64,000 bases of DNA from Mortierella sp. BCC40632. Its lineage: Eukaryota; Mortierellomycota; Mortierellomycetes; Mortierellales; Mortierellaceae. The notes below the pieces were generated by a model. That model was not told the origin of the DNA, made no database searches, and was given only the letters and a program-made list of their open reading frames with translations. The translations under genes and the position numbers were made by a program. Of the stretch, positions 50,528 through 61,520 are shown piece by piece. Numbering within the stretch: the first letter of the stretch is position 1; each line of letters opens with the position of its first letter. The DNA lies in contig WAEK01000003.1 of assembly GCA_011634665.1 (NCBI GenBank), positions 2,884,001 through 2,948,000 on the forward strand. Reading direction: 5' to 3'.

Positions 50528-50751
50528 ATAGATAAAAAAAAAAAAAAAAATGAGAGAGAGCGCGAGCGAGCATCCTTTCTCGTTTGTTCGTGCACGCTCT
50601 CGGTCAGTTTGCTTCTGCCGAGAACAAGGCAAGGTCTTGAGCGCTGCATCGCTCAATTTGGGCGACTCTGTCCCTTTGGTGCCTTTTGTGAGAGTGACCC
50701 TTTGCTCTCTCTCTCTCTTCTTGTGCGGCCGTGCTGTTCATGGTCGCAGCG

Positions 50752-50753
<2 letters not shown>

Positions 50754-50790
<37 letters not shown>

Positions 50791-50813
50791 CTTGCTCTTT
50801 CTCTCCTTCTCTC

Positions 50814-50844
<31 letters not shown>

Positions 50845-50872
50845 TCTCTTCTCTTCTCTTTCTCTCGGCTCA

Positions 50873-50908
<36 letters not shown>
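50754..50908 (+). repeat. CT array followed by CA array
   Basis: A (CT)n run at 50754-50787, imperfect CTTT/CTCT in the middle, and a CA run at 50873-50908. The same CT-then-CA order recurs at 49550-49772 and 51415-51472. Confidence 0.9.
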
Positions 50909-51414
50909 GCATGCCTCGCTCTCTCTCTCTCTTTTGCCCTTATTTCTCGTGGATCATTGGCCCTTGCATTTTTTTCTTTTTCGTTTCTTTTTCTTTTTCT
51001 TCTTCTTTTTCTTCTCTCACTTTTTGCATCTCATCTCATCCATTCATCCATTAATTCATTCATTCATTCGTTAGTTTTTCTTTATCCAATTCCCATCATT
51101 CGCCACAACTCCTTGTGGCCCGTTGCCGGCTCGTCTCCTCCCCTTCCTCTTCCTCCTTCTCTTCTCTTTCTCTCTCTCTCTCACTCTCTCTCTCGCCCAC
51201 TTCGCCCGTTCTTTCCCTCCCTCACTCGTCCCCTCTTCCACTCTCTGCATGCGATGCATCGTTTGCCATTAAATCCCACCCGTTGGTGTTTCGGCGGCGT
51301 CTCTCTTTTCTCTCCCTCTCTCTCACCCTCTCTCACTCTCTCACTCTTTCTTTTCCTCTTTTTCTTTCTCTTTTCTCTTTCTCTCTTTCTCTCTTTCTCT
51401 CTCACTCACTCACT

Positions 51415-51434
51415 TTCTCTCTCTCTCTCTCTCT

Positions 51435-51472
<38 letters not shown>
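51415..51472 (+). repeat. CT array followed by CA array, upstream of the methyltransferase exon
   Basis: A (CT)n run at 51415-51435 passes into a CA run at 51440-51472, directly before the open frame that leads into the methyltransferase. Confidence 0.9.
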
Positions 51473-51474
<2 letters not shown>

Positions 51475-51712
51475 ATCTCGTCTGCCGGATCACCATCGGA
51501 CGGCTTGCCATCATCTCAGCTTCCACGGGGGGCCGCTCGCACAGAGCGGCAAACATCGCAATTTGTCAACCATCTCGCTTCCACCGACCATCCCGCGCCG
51601 TCACAATCTCAAGGACGCCGAGCGCAAAGAGATCTTTCCCATCTCGGACGAAGGTGCACCACCGCTACCTGGTCGTCGAGGCTCCATTGGCTTCTTCCGT
51701 GGTCGAAGGGCC

Positions 51713-54538
51713 ATGGCCCCTCCCCTGTCCATCAGCCACAAGGACCTCTTCCAGAACCTCCCGTGTCTCCAGGCGCTCCAGAGTGGCGATACAAGTCCAT
51801 ACACCCCGTGTTCCTGGGAAGGCTTTCACCCGTATCTCTCTCCCGCTGGCTCTGCTCCAGACTCACACTTCACCTCACTCTCCACTACCCCCACTACCCC
51901 CATTGGTTGTTACCATCCATTGGCCTGTCCTCGCTCGCCGCCGCTGCATCCGCCGCCGCCTCCGCCGCCTTCGCAGCAGCCCACTAGCCCTGTAGCCGTC
52001 TCTATTCAGGACTACCACCCGCGTCAGGAACAAAAGCTCGCTTCGTTTATGCGCAAGAGTCTCCTACCACCACACACACTCTCTGCCTCTGGCTCCACCT
52101 CTGGCTCCACCTTGCCTGGCCTTGACAGGTCCTGTTCCAACTCGACTTCGGCCTCGTCTTCGCCCACGATCGACTGCTGCCTCGGTACTGCAGCTCGACT
52201 TTCGTGTGAACAGGGCCGACCACAGGGTGGACTAGACGCGCCAACCAGCGCAGGTACAGATCACATCCCATCAACACACGACGTGCCCTGGCTCGCCGCC
52301 TCCGAGTGGGGCAATCAGCGGCGATGGGCAGGAGAGATGGAGTGGACAGGCGATATTCCCGAGGGTCTCGAGCACGATGGACCCATATGGAGCACAATGG
52401 ACAGGCAAGTGTCCTTTTTTTTCTTTTTTCTTTTCTTTTCTTTTTTCTTTTTTTTTTTCTCTCTCTCCTCTCTTTCATTCTCCTCTTTCATTCTCTCTCC
52501 TCTTCTTCCTCCTCCTCTTCTTCCTCCTCTTCCTCCTCCTTCTCATCCCGGGGCAAAGAGTGGTGTGTGTATGTGTGTGTGTACAAAAAAGAATACATCC
52601 CTGGGCGTACCCAGAACGAATCCCATTTGCAACCTCTCGTCTCTCAGCCCTGCTACTAGCCCGCCTCGCGACTGTTGTTTCGGACAATCGCAGTCCGCGG
52701 AAGAGAGTCCTGTGGATGCAGTGCAGCATTGGCGGGGATATCTCTGTGGGAGTGTATCTCTCTCTCCAGGGCAATGAAATGAGCGTTGCGGGATAGGACA
52801 ATCGAAAGTGAGTGAGTGAGAGTGAGAGAAGGAGACCTCGTAGAGTGGGTAAACTGAGGCGGACGGACCATGTCCCAAGAATGCACCCTGGCCGTGTCCA
52901 TGCTGTTCTGGGTGTTCGTTCCCCTTTCCTCTCTTTCTCTCTCTGTCTCTCTCTCTCTCTCTCTCTCATTTTTTTTTCCGCCACAGCTAGCGCACGGGCG
53001 GGGAGGGGAAGAGAGGAAAAAAAAAAATGTCCGCACCATATATTGGAATGAATCGAAGCGAAAGAAAAAAAAAAAAGTACACCCCTCCCCCCCTGGGGCT
53101 ACTCCCCTTTCCACTCCAGCCAGCAGCGTTGCTGTTGCAGCTGTTTGCTGTTGTAGTACCCACATCGTATCCCTTCTGGCCCATCAAGTCCATTCGACTG
53201 GAATGCGTACAGTAATTGGCTCAAAAAAAAAAAAAAAAAAACAAGCACGCCTAGTCCTACCTTAGTCCACCTAGCCTATCTAGCCCAGCTTTGGGCTTCA
53301 GCTTGGTTAATTCTATGGCCTCGTCTCGTCTGGCCCAGCCTGACCTGACCTAACTCAACCTAACCTGACTTGGCTTGACCTAACCTGTCCTCAGACTGGA
53401 CCTGGCCTAGCCTGACATGCACGGCCCGACCGCTCATTCAAATAATATTAAAACCACGTTGACTAACCTTCAATTGCCTTGTCCTCTTTTCCTTCTCTCT
53501 AATAGTTACACGGTCGAGCAGCATCTCACGCGTGCGCTCTTCAAGGGCCAGAACTACTCTGCGCCCCTCGACTTTTCACGCCCAAGTCGGTCCATTAACG
53601 CGCCCGTCCCAGAGACGGTTGCTGATCCTGCCTGCGCTGAGCCCGGACTCGTTGTCGAGAACACGGAGTCGTCGACAGCTGCTGCACTCGCCGTTGCCGC
53701 CGCAGCCGCAGCCAAGGACGCAGCTGCCGCCGCCACACTCTCGTCTTCGTACTCGTCCATCACCACTCTCGGTCCACAGACACCCATCCCTTCCAAGGAC
53801 AGCGAGCGTTCGCTTGTCATCCTCTCGGTCGGCTGCGGCAATACGCAATGGGCTACCGAAATGGCTCTGGCCCACCCACAATCAGCTGTTCATGCCATTA
53901 ATGTCAGCCAGCTTTCTTCATTACCACCCATCCCCGAGAGCACGCCTTCGTTTGACCTGGACAACCTCTTTTTCTATAATCTGGACGACAACTCACTCCG
54001 AATCCCTTTTGTTTCCAACTCAGTTGATTATATTCATGTTCGTCGGTTCCTACCAAATGTGAGCAAGGCCAAGTACTTTGCCTTTTTGCGTGAGCTTGTT
54101 CGAGTCCTCAAGAAGGATGGTTATCTAGAGCTGGTTGAGTTGGATCTTCGGCTGCGGGATTGTGGCATCAACAGCTGCTGGCCTAGTAACTGGACCCTGA
54201 TTGGTTTTGACAAGCTCGGGATCGATACCTCACTTTCGATGAATCTTGCAGGGATCTTGAGGGCCATGCCCGGAATGGACGTGATGCACCGCTCGAGTGT
54301 CAATCTACCTGTGGGACTTCATGGAGGACGGATAGGTCTTGTGGCCGAGCTTTTGTGTTGGCGACTTTCGTTGGCGGTTCGACCTTGGTTGATGCGGCAA
54401 GCCATGTTGTCGGGCAGTGAGTTTGATGACTTGCTGGAGCGTGCGCGTGAGGAAACTCGGGTCTTTAAGAGTCACCAGGTTGTCCATGTAGCCGTTGCAC
54501 GCAAGTCAGCCCTATCTCCTGCTCTGGCCTTTGCATAG
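51713..54538 (+). CDS. SAM-dependent methyltransferase with long disordered N-terminus
   Basis: Exons 51713-52404 and 53506-54538 give 574 aa from the ATG at 51713 (context CCATGGCC). The frame stays open upstream to 51476, and that stretch looks coding (Pro/Arg-rich), so the true start may be in an earlier exon. About the first 230 residues are Pro/Ser-rich. The second exon begins YTVEQHLTRALFKGQNY, then an Ala-rich patch, then a methyltransferase fold: VILSVGCGNTQWATEMAL as motif I, SVDYIHVRRFLPNVSKAKY, and RELVRVLKKDGYLELVELDL. It resembles the fungal class I methyltransferases of the LaeA/UmtA type; the substrate is unknown. The 1101-nt intron starts GCAAGT after CAG, another GC-AG intron, and the joined codon AG|T gives Ser before YTVEQ. 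The TAG stop is at 54536-54538. Confidence 0.82.
53250..53416 (+). repeat. degenerate CCTRACCT-type tandem tract in methyltransferase intron
   Basis: Near the 3' end of the long intron, units like CCTAACC, CCTGACC, CCTAGCC and CTTGACC follow one another with 5-7 nt spacing over about 165 nt. The array is imperfect and has no coding frame. Confidence 0.6.
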
Positions 54539-55973
54539 ACTCTATGGAGGGCCCCTACATCGATCGTCCTCTCGCCAACTGCCATATTTCTTAGCTGCGC
54601 GAAAACACTGTCCTTTCCTATCCTCACTCTCATTCACTTTCACTCTTCCTCAGCAGCTCGGATATCTTGGCAGTCGATACCCCACTCCTATCCGACCGAT
54701 CGCTCAATGTCTTTTGCTTTTTTTGTTTTTTTTTGTTTGATTCACTCAATGTGTCCTTTGTTCTATTCCTATTCGTTATTGCTTGTCTTTGCCTTATTAT
54801 TATTATTATTATTATTACTATTATTATTGTACTATGGGCGTCCTCTCTCTCTCTCTACTTTTTCTTTTTTTTTTCTTTCTTTCTTTTTTTTTTTTTTTTT
54901 TTTTGTTTTTTTGTTCTTTTTTCAATCAATTTTTGCACCTTGTCTATACTATATCCCTAGTCCCTGGGGAGTCTCTCCGTCAATGCTAAACTCTCTCTCT
55001 CTCTCTCTCTCTCTCTCCCTTTTCTCTCTCGTTCTCTCTCTGAAAAAATCCAAAAAAAAAAAAAAATCAAAAAAAAATTAACCAATCTGATCTTGTTTTT
55101 TTTTTTTTCCTGTTTTTTTTCTTTCTCTTTTTCTTTTTTTTTTTTGATCGCTCAAAAAAAAAAAAAAAAAATCAAAAAAAAGAAAAATCTTTTCCATCCT
55201 TTTTTTCCCGAGAATAATACATCCACTCAAGAAAGGGGGGAAAATAAAATGCACGAGAGAGGGAAATATTTGCCGCAGGTCAAAAAGAGAGAGAGAGCGA
55301 GAGCGAGAGCGAGAGAGCGAGTGAAGGAGAAGGAGAAGGAGAAAGAGAAAGGAGAAGGGGTTGGGGGAAGGAGAGAGAGAGAGAGAGAACCGAAGAGAGG
55401 AAAGAAGGAGAAGGAAAGAAGATGTGCGGTATGCATCTGTGGGACATTATTGCATTAGAGTTAGGCTGTGCCTGTTTTTTCTTTTTCTTTTTTCTTTTTT
55501 TTCTTGAATTGTGCGTGTGTACCTGACTATGATCGTGTGTTGTGCCTGAAGAAGGAAAGACAGAATGAGAGAATGAGAGATAGAGAGATAGAGAAAATGC
55601 GGGGTAACAAAAAAAACGAGAAATAGCAAGGGGAGGGGAAGAAATGGTACATCCTCGGTCCGTTTCAACTCTTTATTTTTGGGGTAGTAGCCTAGAATAT
55701 CGAATCCAGGCTCCTCGATATGTGCTATGCAAGAGAAATGGTCCAAAAAAAAAAAAAAAAAAAAAAAAGAAGATCGCAAAAAAGAGAGAAAGAGATGGTA
55801 AAGGACATGACTAGAGCCAACAATTGGTCTACACCCCACAAACAAACAAGAAGAAGAGGAAGAAAGAGGTATTACACAATGCATGCCCACTAAGTTAAAA
55901 GTGGGATTCTAGTACATCTACATAGCATTTTTTTTTTTTTTTTTTTTTTTTTTTGTCATGTAGGAGGATTTCT
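54539..55973. other. convergent 3' spacer with dense mononucleotide and dinucleotide runs
   Basis: Between the methyltransferase and the Esc2-like gene. It contains ATT triplets (54796-54830), poly-T tracts (about 54885-54904), a CT run (54990-55017), A- and T-runs (55053-55170), GA arrays (55287-55390), an A-run (55745-55768) and a T-run (55928-55954). No gene is visible. Confidence 0.6.
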
Positions 55974-58432
55974 CTATCCAATTCGGACTAGCAACATATC
56001 ATCATCTTCAATCTCGGTGTCTCCAATCATCAAGTCGGGAGCAAGTGCTTCATCATCAAATTCAAGCCTGACCGATGACTCAGCTGGGATCTTCTTGATC
56101 CGACGATAATGCGTTAAAATGGCCTGGATCTTCGTTGTCTATTAACACCAATTGTACCAGGAGAAAGAGTCACGCACGTGGTGTGAGAGAGGAGGGACAA
56201 AAAAAAAAGAGACTTTAATGATAGAAAAAAAAAAAAAAAAAAAGAAAAAAAGCAGGCAAAAAGACTACAATAGCATGGTCTCCTTACCTTCTTGACTCTC
56301 AGTTTCTCATCCATCGTCCTGTCGCCTCTTAACTTGATAAACAGATATTCACTTTCATCTGTCCCGTCCTTTTCTCTAGTAGAGCTATTGCGATCTTCAT
56401 CTTCATCTTCTTCAAACTCATCTTGGTTCTCTCTCTGACTCGCTCTCTCCTGTTCTTTTCTTTGCCGAGCTTCTGCTTCTGCTGCTGCTTCTGCTGCTGC
56501 TGCCGCCTCTTCTGCGGCTTGCTTTTCTAGTTGCTCAAGTCTCTGGTTCCGTTCCTGAGTCTCTTTAGCCTTTACATATTTATAAGCACTCGTCTCGTAT
56601 ACATCAACTACCGAGATCGGAGGAAATTCCAGACTTTGGGGTGTGGAGCTTGGCATCAATCTCGATCCCCGATACGTAAATACGAATTGGGACAGGTCGA
56701 ACGCAAAGTGCTTTTTTTCACAGTACCACTGCATCATGGGTTTGAACGGCTTATCCTAAGCGATTGTAGTGGTGGCACATGGGAAGAAATAGTTGGTCAA
56801 GGTGGAGCTCTTCTCTTCCTTCTAAGAAAAGCTTTGAATAAAAAATAAAAAAAAAAGCAAGAGTTCATCTGAAAGAAGGAAAGAAAAAAAGAAAGAAAGA
56901 AAGAAAAAGGAGTCATACTGATAGAACGGTCACCTTGACCGGTCTCTCAAACTCTCGGTACAGAGGTTCTTCATGAGGCGTAACAACCCGAAGTGGATGG
57001 CGGATCATTCGGATCAATATCTGAACTTTTTGAGACGTCCCGGGTTCAGATTCCTGTCCTAATTGTGTGGTCGCAGGTTCAGATCCGTTGGCTGTCGTTG
57101 GAGAACCTTGGCCAAAAAGAGATCCCATGGCCGACCTTAACAAAGCACCAGGAGCGGACAACGCTCCCATGATCCCTGAGGGGTTATCATTGCTATCTCC
57201 TGCTCCTGCTTCTGAGGGTATAGAGTCAGGATTGAAAAGTTCAGAAGTGGGAGGTGGTAATGAGCCAGAGTGAGGAGAGGCTAGTTGGGAGGAAGGTGGC
57301 GACACAGATAGGAGTTGATGATGACGTTGCTGTTGACTGACTTTTGCAGCGATGGAGAGCAGTTCAGGATCCAACTCTTCCGAGTTATCCAAATCATCGT
57401 CCAGCGAGATCGGATCACTACTATTGGCAGTGACAGAGACGGTAGACACGGTATCGGCAGTGTCCAAGACCCTACGAATGTTGGAATAATACATGGTGAC
57501 AATATGAGTATCTGTCAAAATTGAATCTAGCTTTTCCCCTCCTGGCGTTGCTCTATCCCGCTTATATAATATATGTAAAAGAACAAGTCTGCATACAGAA
57601 ATGTTGGAGGAGGCTGTATAACAGGCAGCTCTGGTGGAGGTGTCAATGATATCTCGCGTTTGCGCTTCAATTCTGGTCCCTTGTCGATATTTTCTACTGG
57701 AGTGTCCTTTTTTGACCTTGGTAATGGGCGGACAAAAAAGAAGAAAAGAGGGTAATGTCCGACGGTTAGTCTTCTTCCAGAAATGGAGCTATTGATGTTG
57801 GGTCGGGGTTTGTGCCTCTGCTGAATGAACAGTTTGGTAAAGCATTCCAATGATAGATCTTTCCATACATTGCTTCGTCTTCGAAATCCAGGATTGGCAA
57901 GTCGATTTCGTCTGTTGCACTAGGCTGTAATACAAGATTGATTGCCTCTTCCTGTTTCCTTTCCTGTTCTAGCTCTGGTTCTGCTTCTTTTATGAGAGCA
58001 GTCTCTAATCAAAGAAGAAAAAATGGCAAGAGTCAAAAGAAAAAAGAAGAATCGTTAATTCAAGACGTTCCACTAGAACCAAACATTCCACCGCGTATCT
58101 CAATCGAATCAGTTCTTTCTTTCTTTCTTTTTTGACAAACCTTGGAGCTTGACAATATCTCGATAGCTCTTTGCTTTGCTAAAAAAGTCGTCCTCGACTT
58201 TTCTCCTTGACCGAGGAGGAGGAGAGCCAGGTGAGGAAGATTCATTATGAGGGGCACTGTTACTGTCACTTTTGTTGCTATTAGTGATACCCACAGCTGG
58301 CGATGCACTTCCAGAGGAGATAAGTGTGCCTGCGTTATCTGAAGAGTTGATCCTGGTGGCTAAACGTCGCGATCGGGGTTTTGGCTGGGGTTTCTTGGGT
58401 TTGACAGGGACATTGTCATCAGAATCGGACAT
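55974..58432 (-). CDS. Esc2/Rad60/NIP45 family protein with two SUMO-like domains
   Basis: Six exons on the minus strand, 58141-58432, 57869-58004, 57597-57716, 56919-57552, 56288-56755 and 55974-56138, join to 604 aa with consistent phase. Family members act with Smc5/6 and Ubc9 in genome stability. The N-terminus is acidic and basic disorder (MSDSDDNVPVKPKKPQ). A conserved-looking helix (ILTDTHIVTMYYSNIRRVL) lies before a Ser/Pro-rich stretch. SUMO-like domain 1 (about 358-440) starts VQILIRMIRHP and runs across the intron as KVTVLSDKPFKPMMQWYCEK. A Glu/Ala/Gln coiled coil (about 455-505) follows. SUMO-like domain 2 (about 530-604) has LFIKLRGDRTMDEKLRVKK, FDDEAL and ends MLLVRIG with no diglycine, as expected for a SUMO mimic that is not conjugated. 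One intron is only 44 nt (57553-57596). Confidence 0.9.
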
Positions 58433-58846
58433 TCTCTTTCTCTCTTTTGCTTGGGATGGATGGATGAATGGATGGAGAGAGGGTGTGAGAGGAGCGAGTC
58501 GAATAAAGGGGAGTTGGGTAGGAGGATTGCAAGGACCACGAAAATGTCCCACGATCCTAGCTTCTCACTATTCGGTCGCGGTGGTCTCTGATGGAGATAA
58601 AAAGCCGTTTGTTCTGAGAATAGGAGAACAGGAAAGGGGATGGTCGGTGAAGGAGGTAGTTCATGGTTCGAAAGAAAGGGCGGAGCTCTTTTTTTCTTTT
58701 CTTCTTCATTTCCTTCAGCAAGCAAGTGGCTTTTTTTTTTTTTTTTTTGGTTGGGAGAGAAGGGTCCCAAAGAGATGAAGGGGACTCTCTTCCTAATTCA
58801 CTTTCTCCCGCTTTCACGTCCTTCTCGAGAGACCGAATATCACCGA
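58433..58846. promoter_or_regulatory. compact divergent promoter, Esc2-like / MED21
   Basis: Only 414 bp separate the two start codons, which face away from each other, so core promoter elements must be shared or interleaved. It contains a T-run (58732-58748) and GATGGATG repeats (58454-58472). No TATA box is evident on either strand. Confidence 0.6.
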
Positions 58847-59570
58847 ATGGACCGGCTAACACAGCTTCAGGATGCGATCGACAAGCTGGCGCTGCTCTTT
58901 GTCTCGTCCATCGACCACCTTAGCAAGCATGCTCCTCTCGCGCCATTGAATCCCAACATCCCCGTCGTAACCTCAGGTGCAGCATGAACAAAAAAAGAAA
59001 AAAAAAAACGAAAAAAGAAAAAAGAAAAAAGAGCGAGTGAGTGTGTATGGGCGAGTGAGTGAGTGAAAAAAGGATGAACCTCTGCCAACAGGAAACGGAG
59101 CGAATGAACCCAACAGGACAAGCAAACAGACGACTAATGATGGAATCATCCTCTGATTGTGCAAAACTTGCTTCCCGCCTTATTCATCCCATCTAGATCA
59201 CGGACTTCCACCAGACCAACTCCAAAGTAACGTGAATTTTCTCTTGACGCGCCGACGCGACATTTTTTCTTTTCTTTTCTTTTATATTAGATTCTTTTTC
59301 TAACAATCACTCTCTTCCCACTCCACAGGTTCAGCACAGGAGCTGGCACTTGATATCAGTCGACAGGCCAAAGAACTCGAGACTTTGATCGATAACCTTC
59401 CAGGAATCTCCCAGACGCCAGAAGACCAGAACCTGGATCTAGAACGACTTGCTCAACAAAATGAGGAGGCCCGTGCTGAGTACGATAGTGCCGTTGCAGA
59501 GGCCAACCAATTGCTTCAGGAGATTACGCTCGTCCTGAGATATATTGCGGAGGACCAAAGCCGTCCCTGA
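58847..59570 (+). CDS. MED21: Mediator complex subunit 21 (Srb7)
   Basis: Three exons, 58847-58976, 59197-59226 and 59329-59570, join to 133 aa. Med21 pairs with Med7 in the middle module of Mediator, which links activators to RNA polymerase II. The N-terminus MDRLTQLQDAIDKLALLFVS is the family hallmark. The C-terminal half is a long helix (SAQELALDISRQAKELETLI to EITLVLRYIAEDQSRP) that forms the coiled coil with Med7. The 30-nt middle exon, DHGLPPDQLQ, joins in frame on both sides. The length matches yeast Med21 (140 aa). It is divergent from the Esc2-like gene. Confidence 0.93.
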
Positions 59571-61520
59571 TAGAAAGAGAGAAGAAAAAAAAAATCAGGA
59601 TCCAGGGAGGAGGAGGGCAACAACTCTGGACAGTTGGTGCTGATGGGTCTTTCATTCGCCTTTCTTTTCTCTTTGAACCTTTTTTTTTCCCCTTCATATT
59701 CGAAACCGTATCAGAGCAGCCACCGCTACTGCCCCCAAGGATTGGGCCGCCATTTCCCTAGCGCAGAGAGATACAGGACAAAGAAAGAAAGAAAGAAAAG
59801 AAAAGAAAAAAAAAAGAGGAGAAAACGAGAGGACACGTAGTTTCTTAATGTATTCAAACGTGTGTATAGGAGGGGGATGCTACAGCTGGGAACCGCCCCT
59901 CCTCCTTTCGAAAGAGAGTATCGAGCAATACCTTCCGTCTGCCTAGAAAAGAGGAAAACAAAACAAACAAAAAACAAAAACATGTACAATAGTCATTTCT
60001 TTTCTTTTTCTTTTAATTTGATCCGCTCATAACCAACTGACAGTACTTAATCCTCATCCCTGGGGTCATCGTCCAACGACCTTGTACAATATTAAAGGCT
60101 TTTTTTTTTTTTTTACACTTTAGGACAAAAAAAAAAAAAAAGGTATCATAGTTCCCTGTTGGTGTTTGGCATATCCTAGTATGTATATGATGGTGCTCTC
60201 GGGAAGGGATGAATCTAGTTCCTGGCGAATTGGTTCCCTTTTTTCTTTCCTGTTTGAACTAGAGAAAGAAAGAAGAGTGTGGCTCTCTAGCCCAACGCGA
60301 AGAGTTTGAACTATGAGAGTTAGACTTTTTTTTTTTGCTCCACAAAGAAAAAAACCCTCCTCCCCTCCTCCCAGGGAAGGAAAGAGCAACAAATGGGCCG
60401 CCTTAGTTTGGAATAGTTTACAACTGTTGTTTTTGTTTTGATGTTGTTGTTGTCCTCCCCCCTTTCCCTTATGTTACTCCAAAGATTCCGGGTTTCTTTT
60501 CCCACTTCCCCACTCCTCGGGCCACGTTCCACCCTCTCCAAGGGGAGGAGTGGGGATGGGATATCTTTTTTTTTTTTTTTTTATTGCCAGAAAGGAACAA
60601 AATTTTGTTCGGCTGGGTCATTTAAGGCCACTATGAACAGGGCTCTCATCTCTGCAAAGTGAAAAAAAAAAAAAATGGCAACATGCGTCAGATAGGGGAA
60701 GGCTTTTCCTTTCATAGTCAGCATGGGAAGATACCATGTCCAGTTGGAGAGGTTGGGATGGTCCTAGAAGATAGAAAGATAGACGGAAGAAGGAAAAAAA
60801 AAAAAAAAAAAAAAAAATTCGCATGGAGAGTCATGGTATTTGCTCCTTCTCTCTTTTTGAGAATCGATCGATCCATCCCTAAACTCTCTCCGATACCGAA
60901 GGACGGATCCCGATAGGCCAAATATCATCGCCATCATCATCGTCATAATATATATAAAAAGGTTAAACCTCTTCTATCCATCCATTCCCCCCTCCCCTTG
61001 AAACGAAGGAGGTGGAGAGGCTATTTTTTTCTTCTTCTGTGAGTAGATTCACTTCCTCCGACTGGAGAAGGCTCATGGTTTATTGAATGATGGAGGGTAA
61101 TAAGCGTGCAAAAATAAGAAAACAGAATGACTGACAGAAAAGAAAAAGAAAAAGAAGCAAAAAAAAAAGCAATAGACAAGTCGAACAAAAAGATGGGATC
61201 AGAAACGACTAAAAAGTCGAGACAGGTGTGGGTCTAGTACTGGTATATGGTGAATGAGGGGAAGATGGAAGGAAGGAAAGGAAAAGGCAGGTTGAAGCAA
61301 TGGAGTTTGCTCAGGAAGGAAGGGGGAGAAGTGGAGAGGGTATGTAACAGAGAGAGAGAGGGAGGGAGGGAGAAAAGAATGGAGGTCGGTAAGCGGAGGA
61401 AAGTCAAGCGGTGCTCGCCAGCGGGTTTTTTTTCCTCTTGACATTTCTTTCGATACCGACGCGATCCAAAGGAAGGGGAGGGGAGGAGGGGAGGAGGAGG
61501 GTTAGAAAGAGAGATAGCCT
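59571..61520. other. convergent 3' spacer between MED21 and PEX11-like gene
   Basis: No gene is supported. It holds T- and A-runs (60101-60116, 60126-60141, 60566-60582, 60795-60817), GA-rich stretches (61250-61380) and ATC/ATA-rich sequence near 60925-60958. Short frames show no family signature. Confidence 0.55.

Noticed and set aside
48433..51475. several long Ser/Leu-rich open frames across CT arrays
   Set aside because: All depend on CT repeats, which are open in several frames by composition alone.
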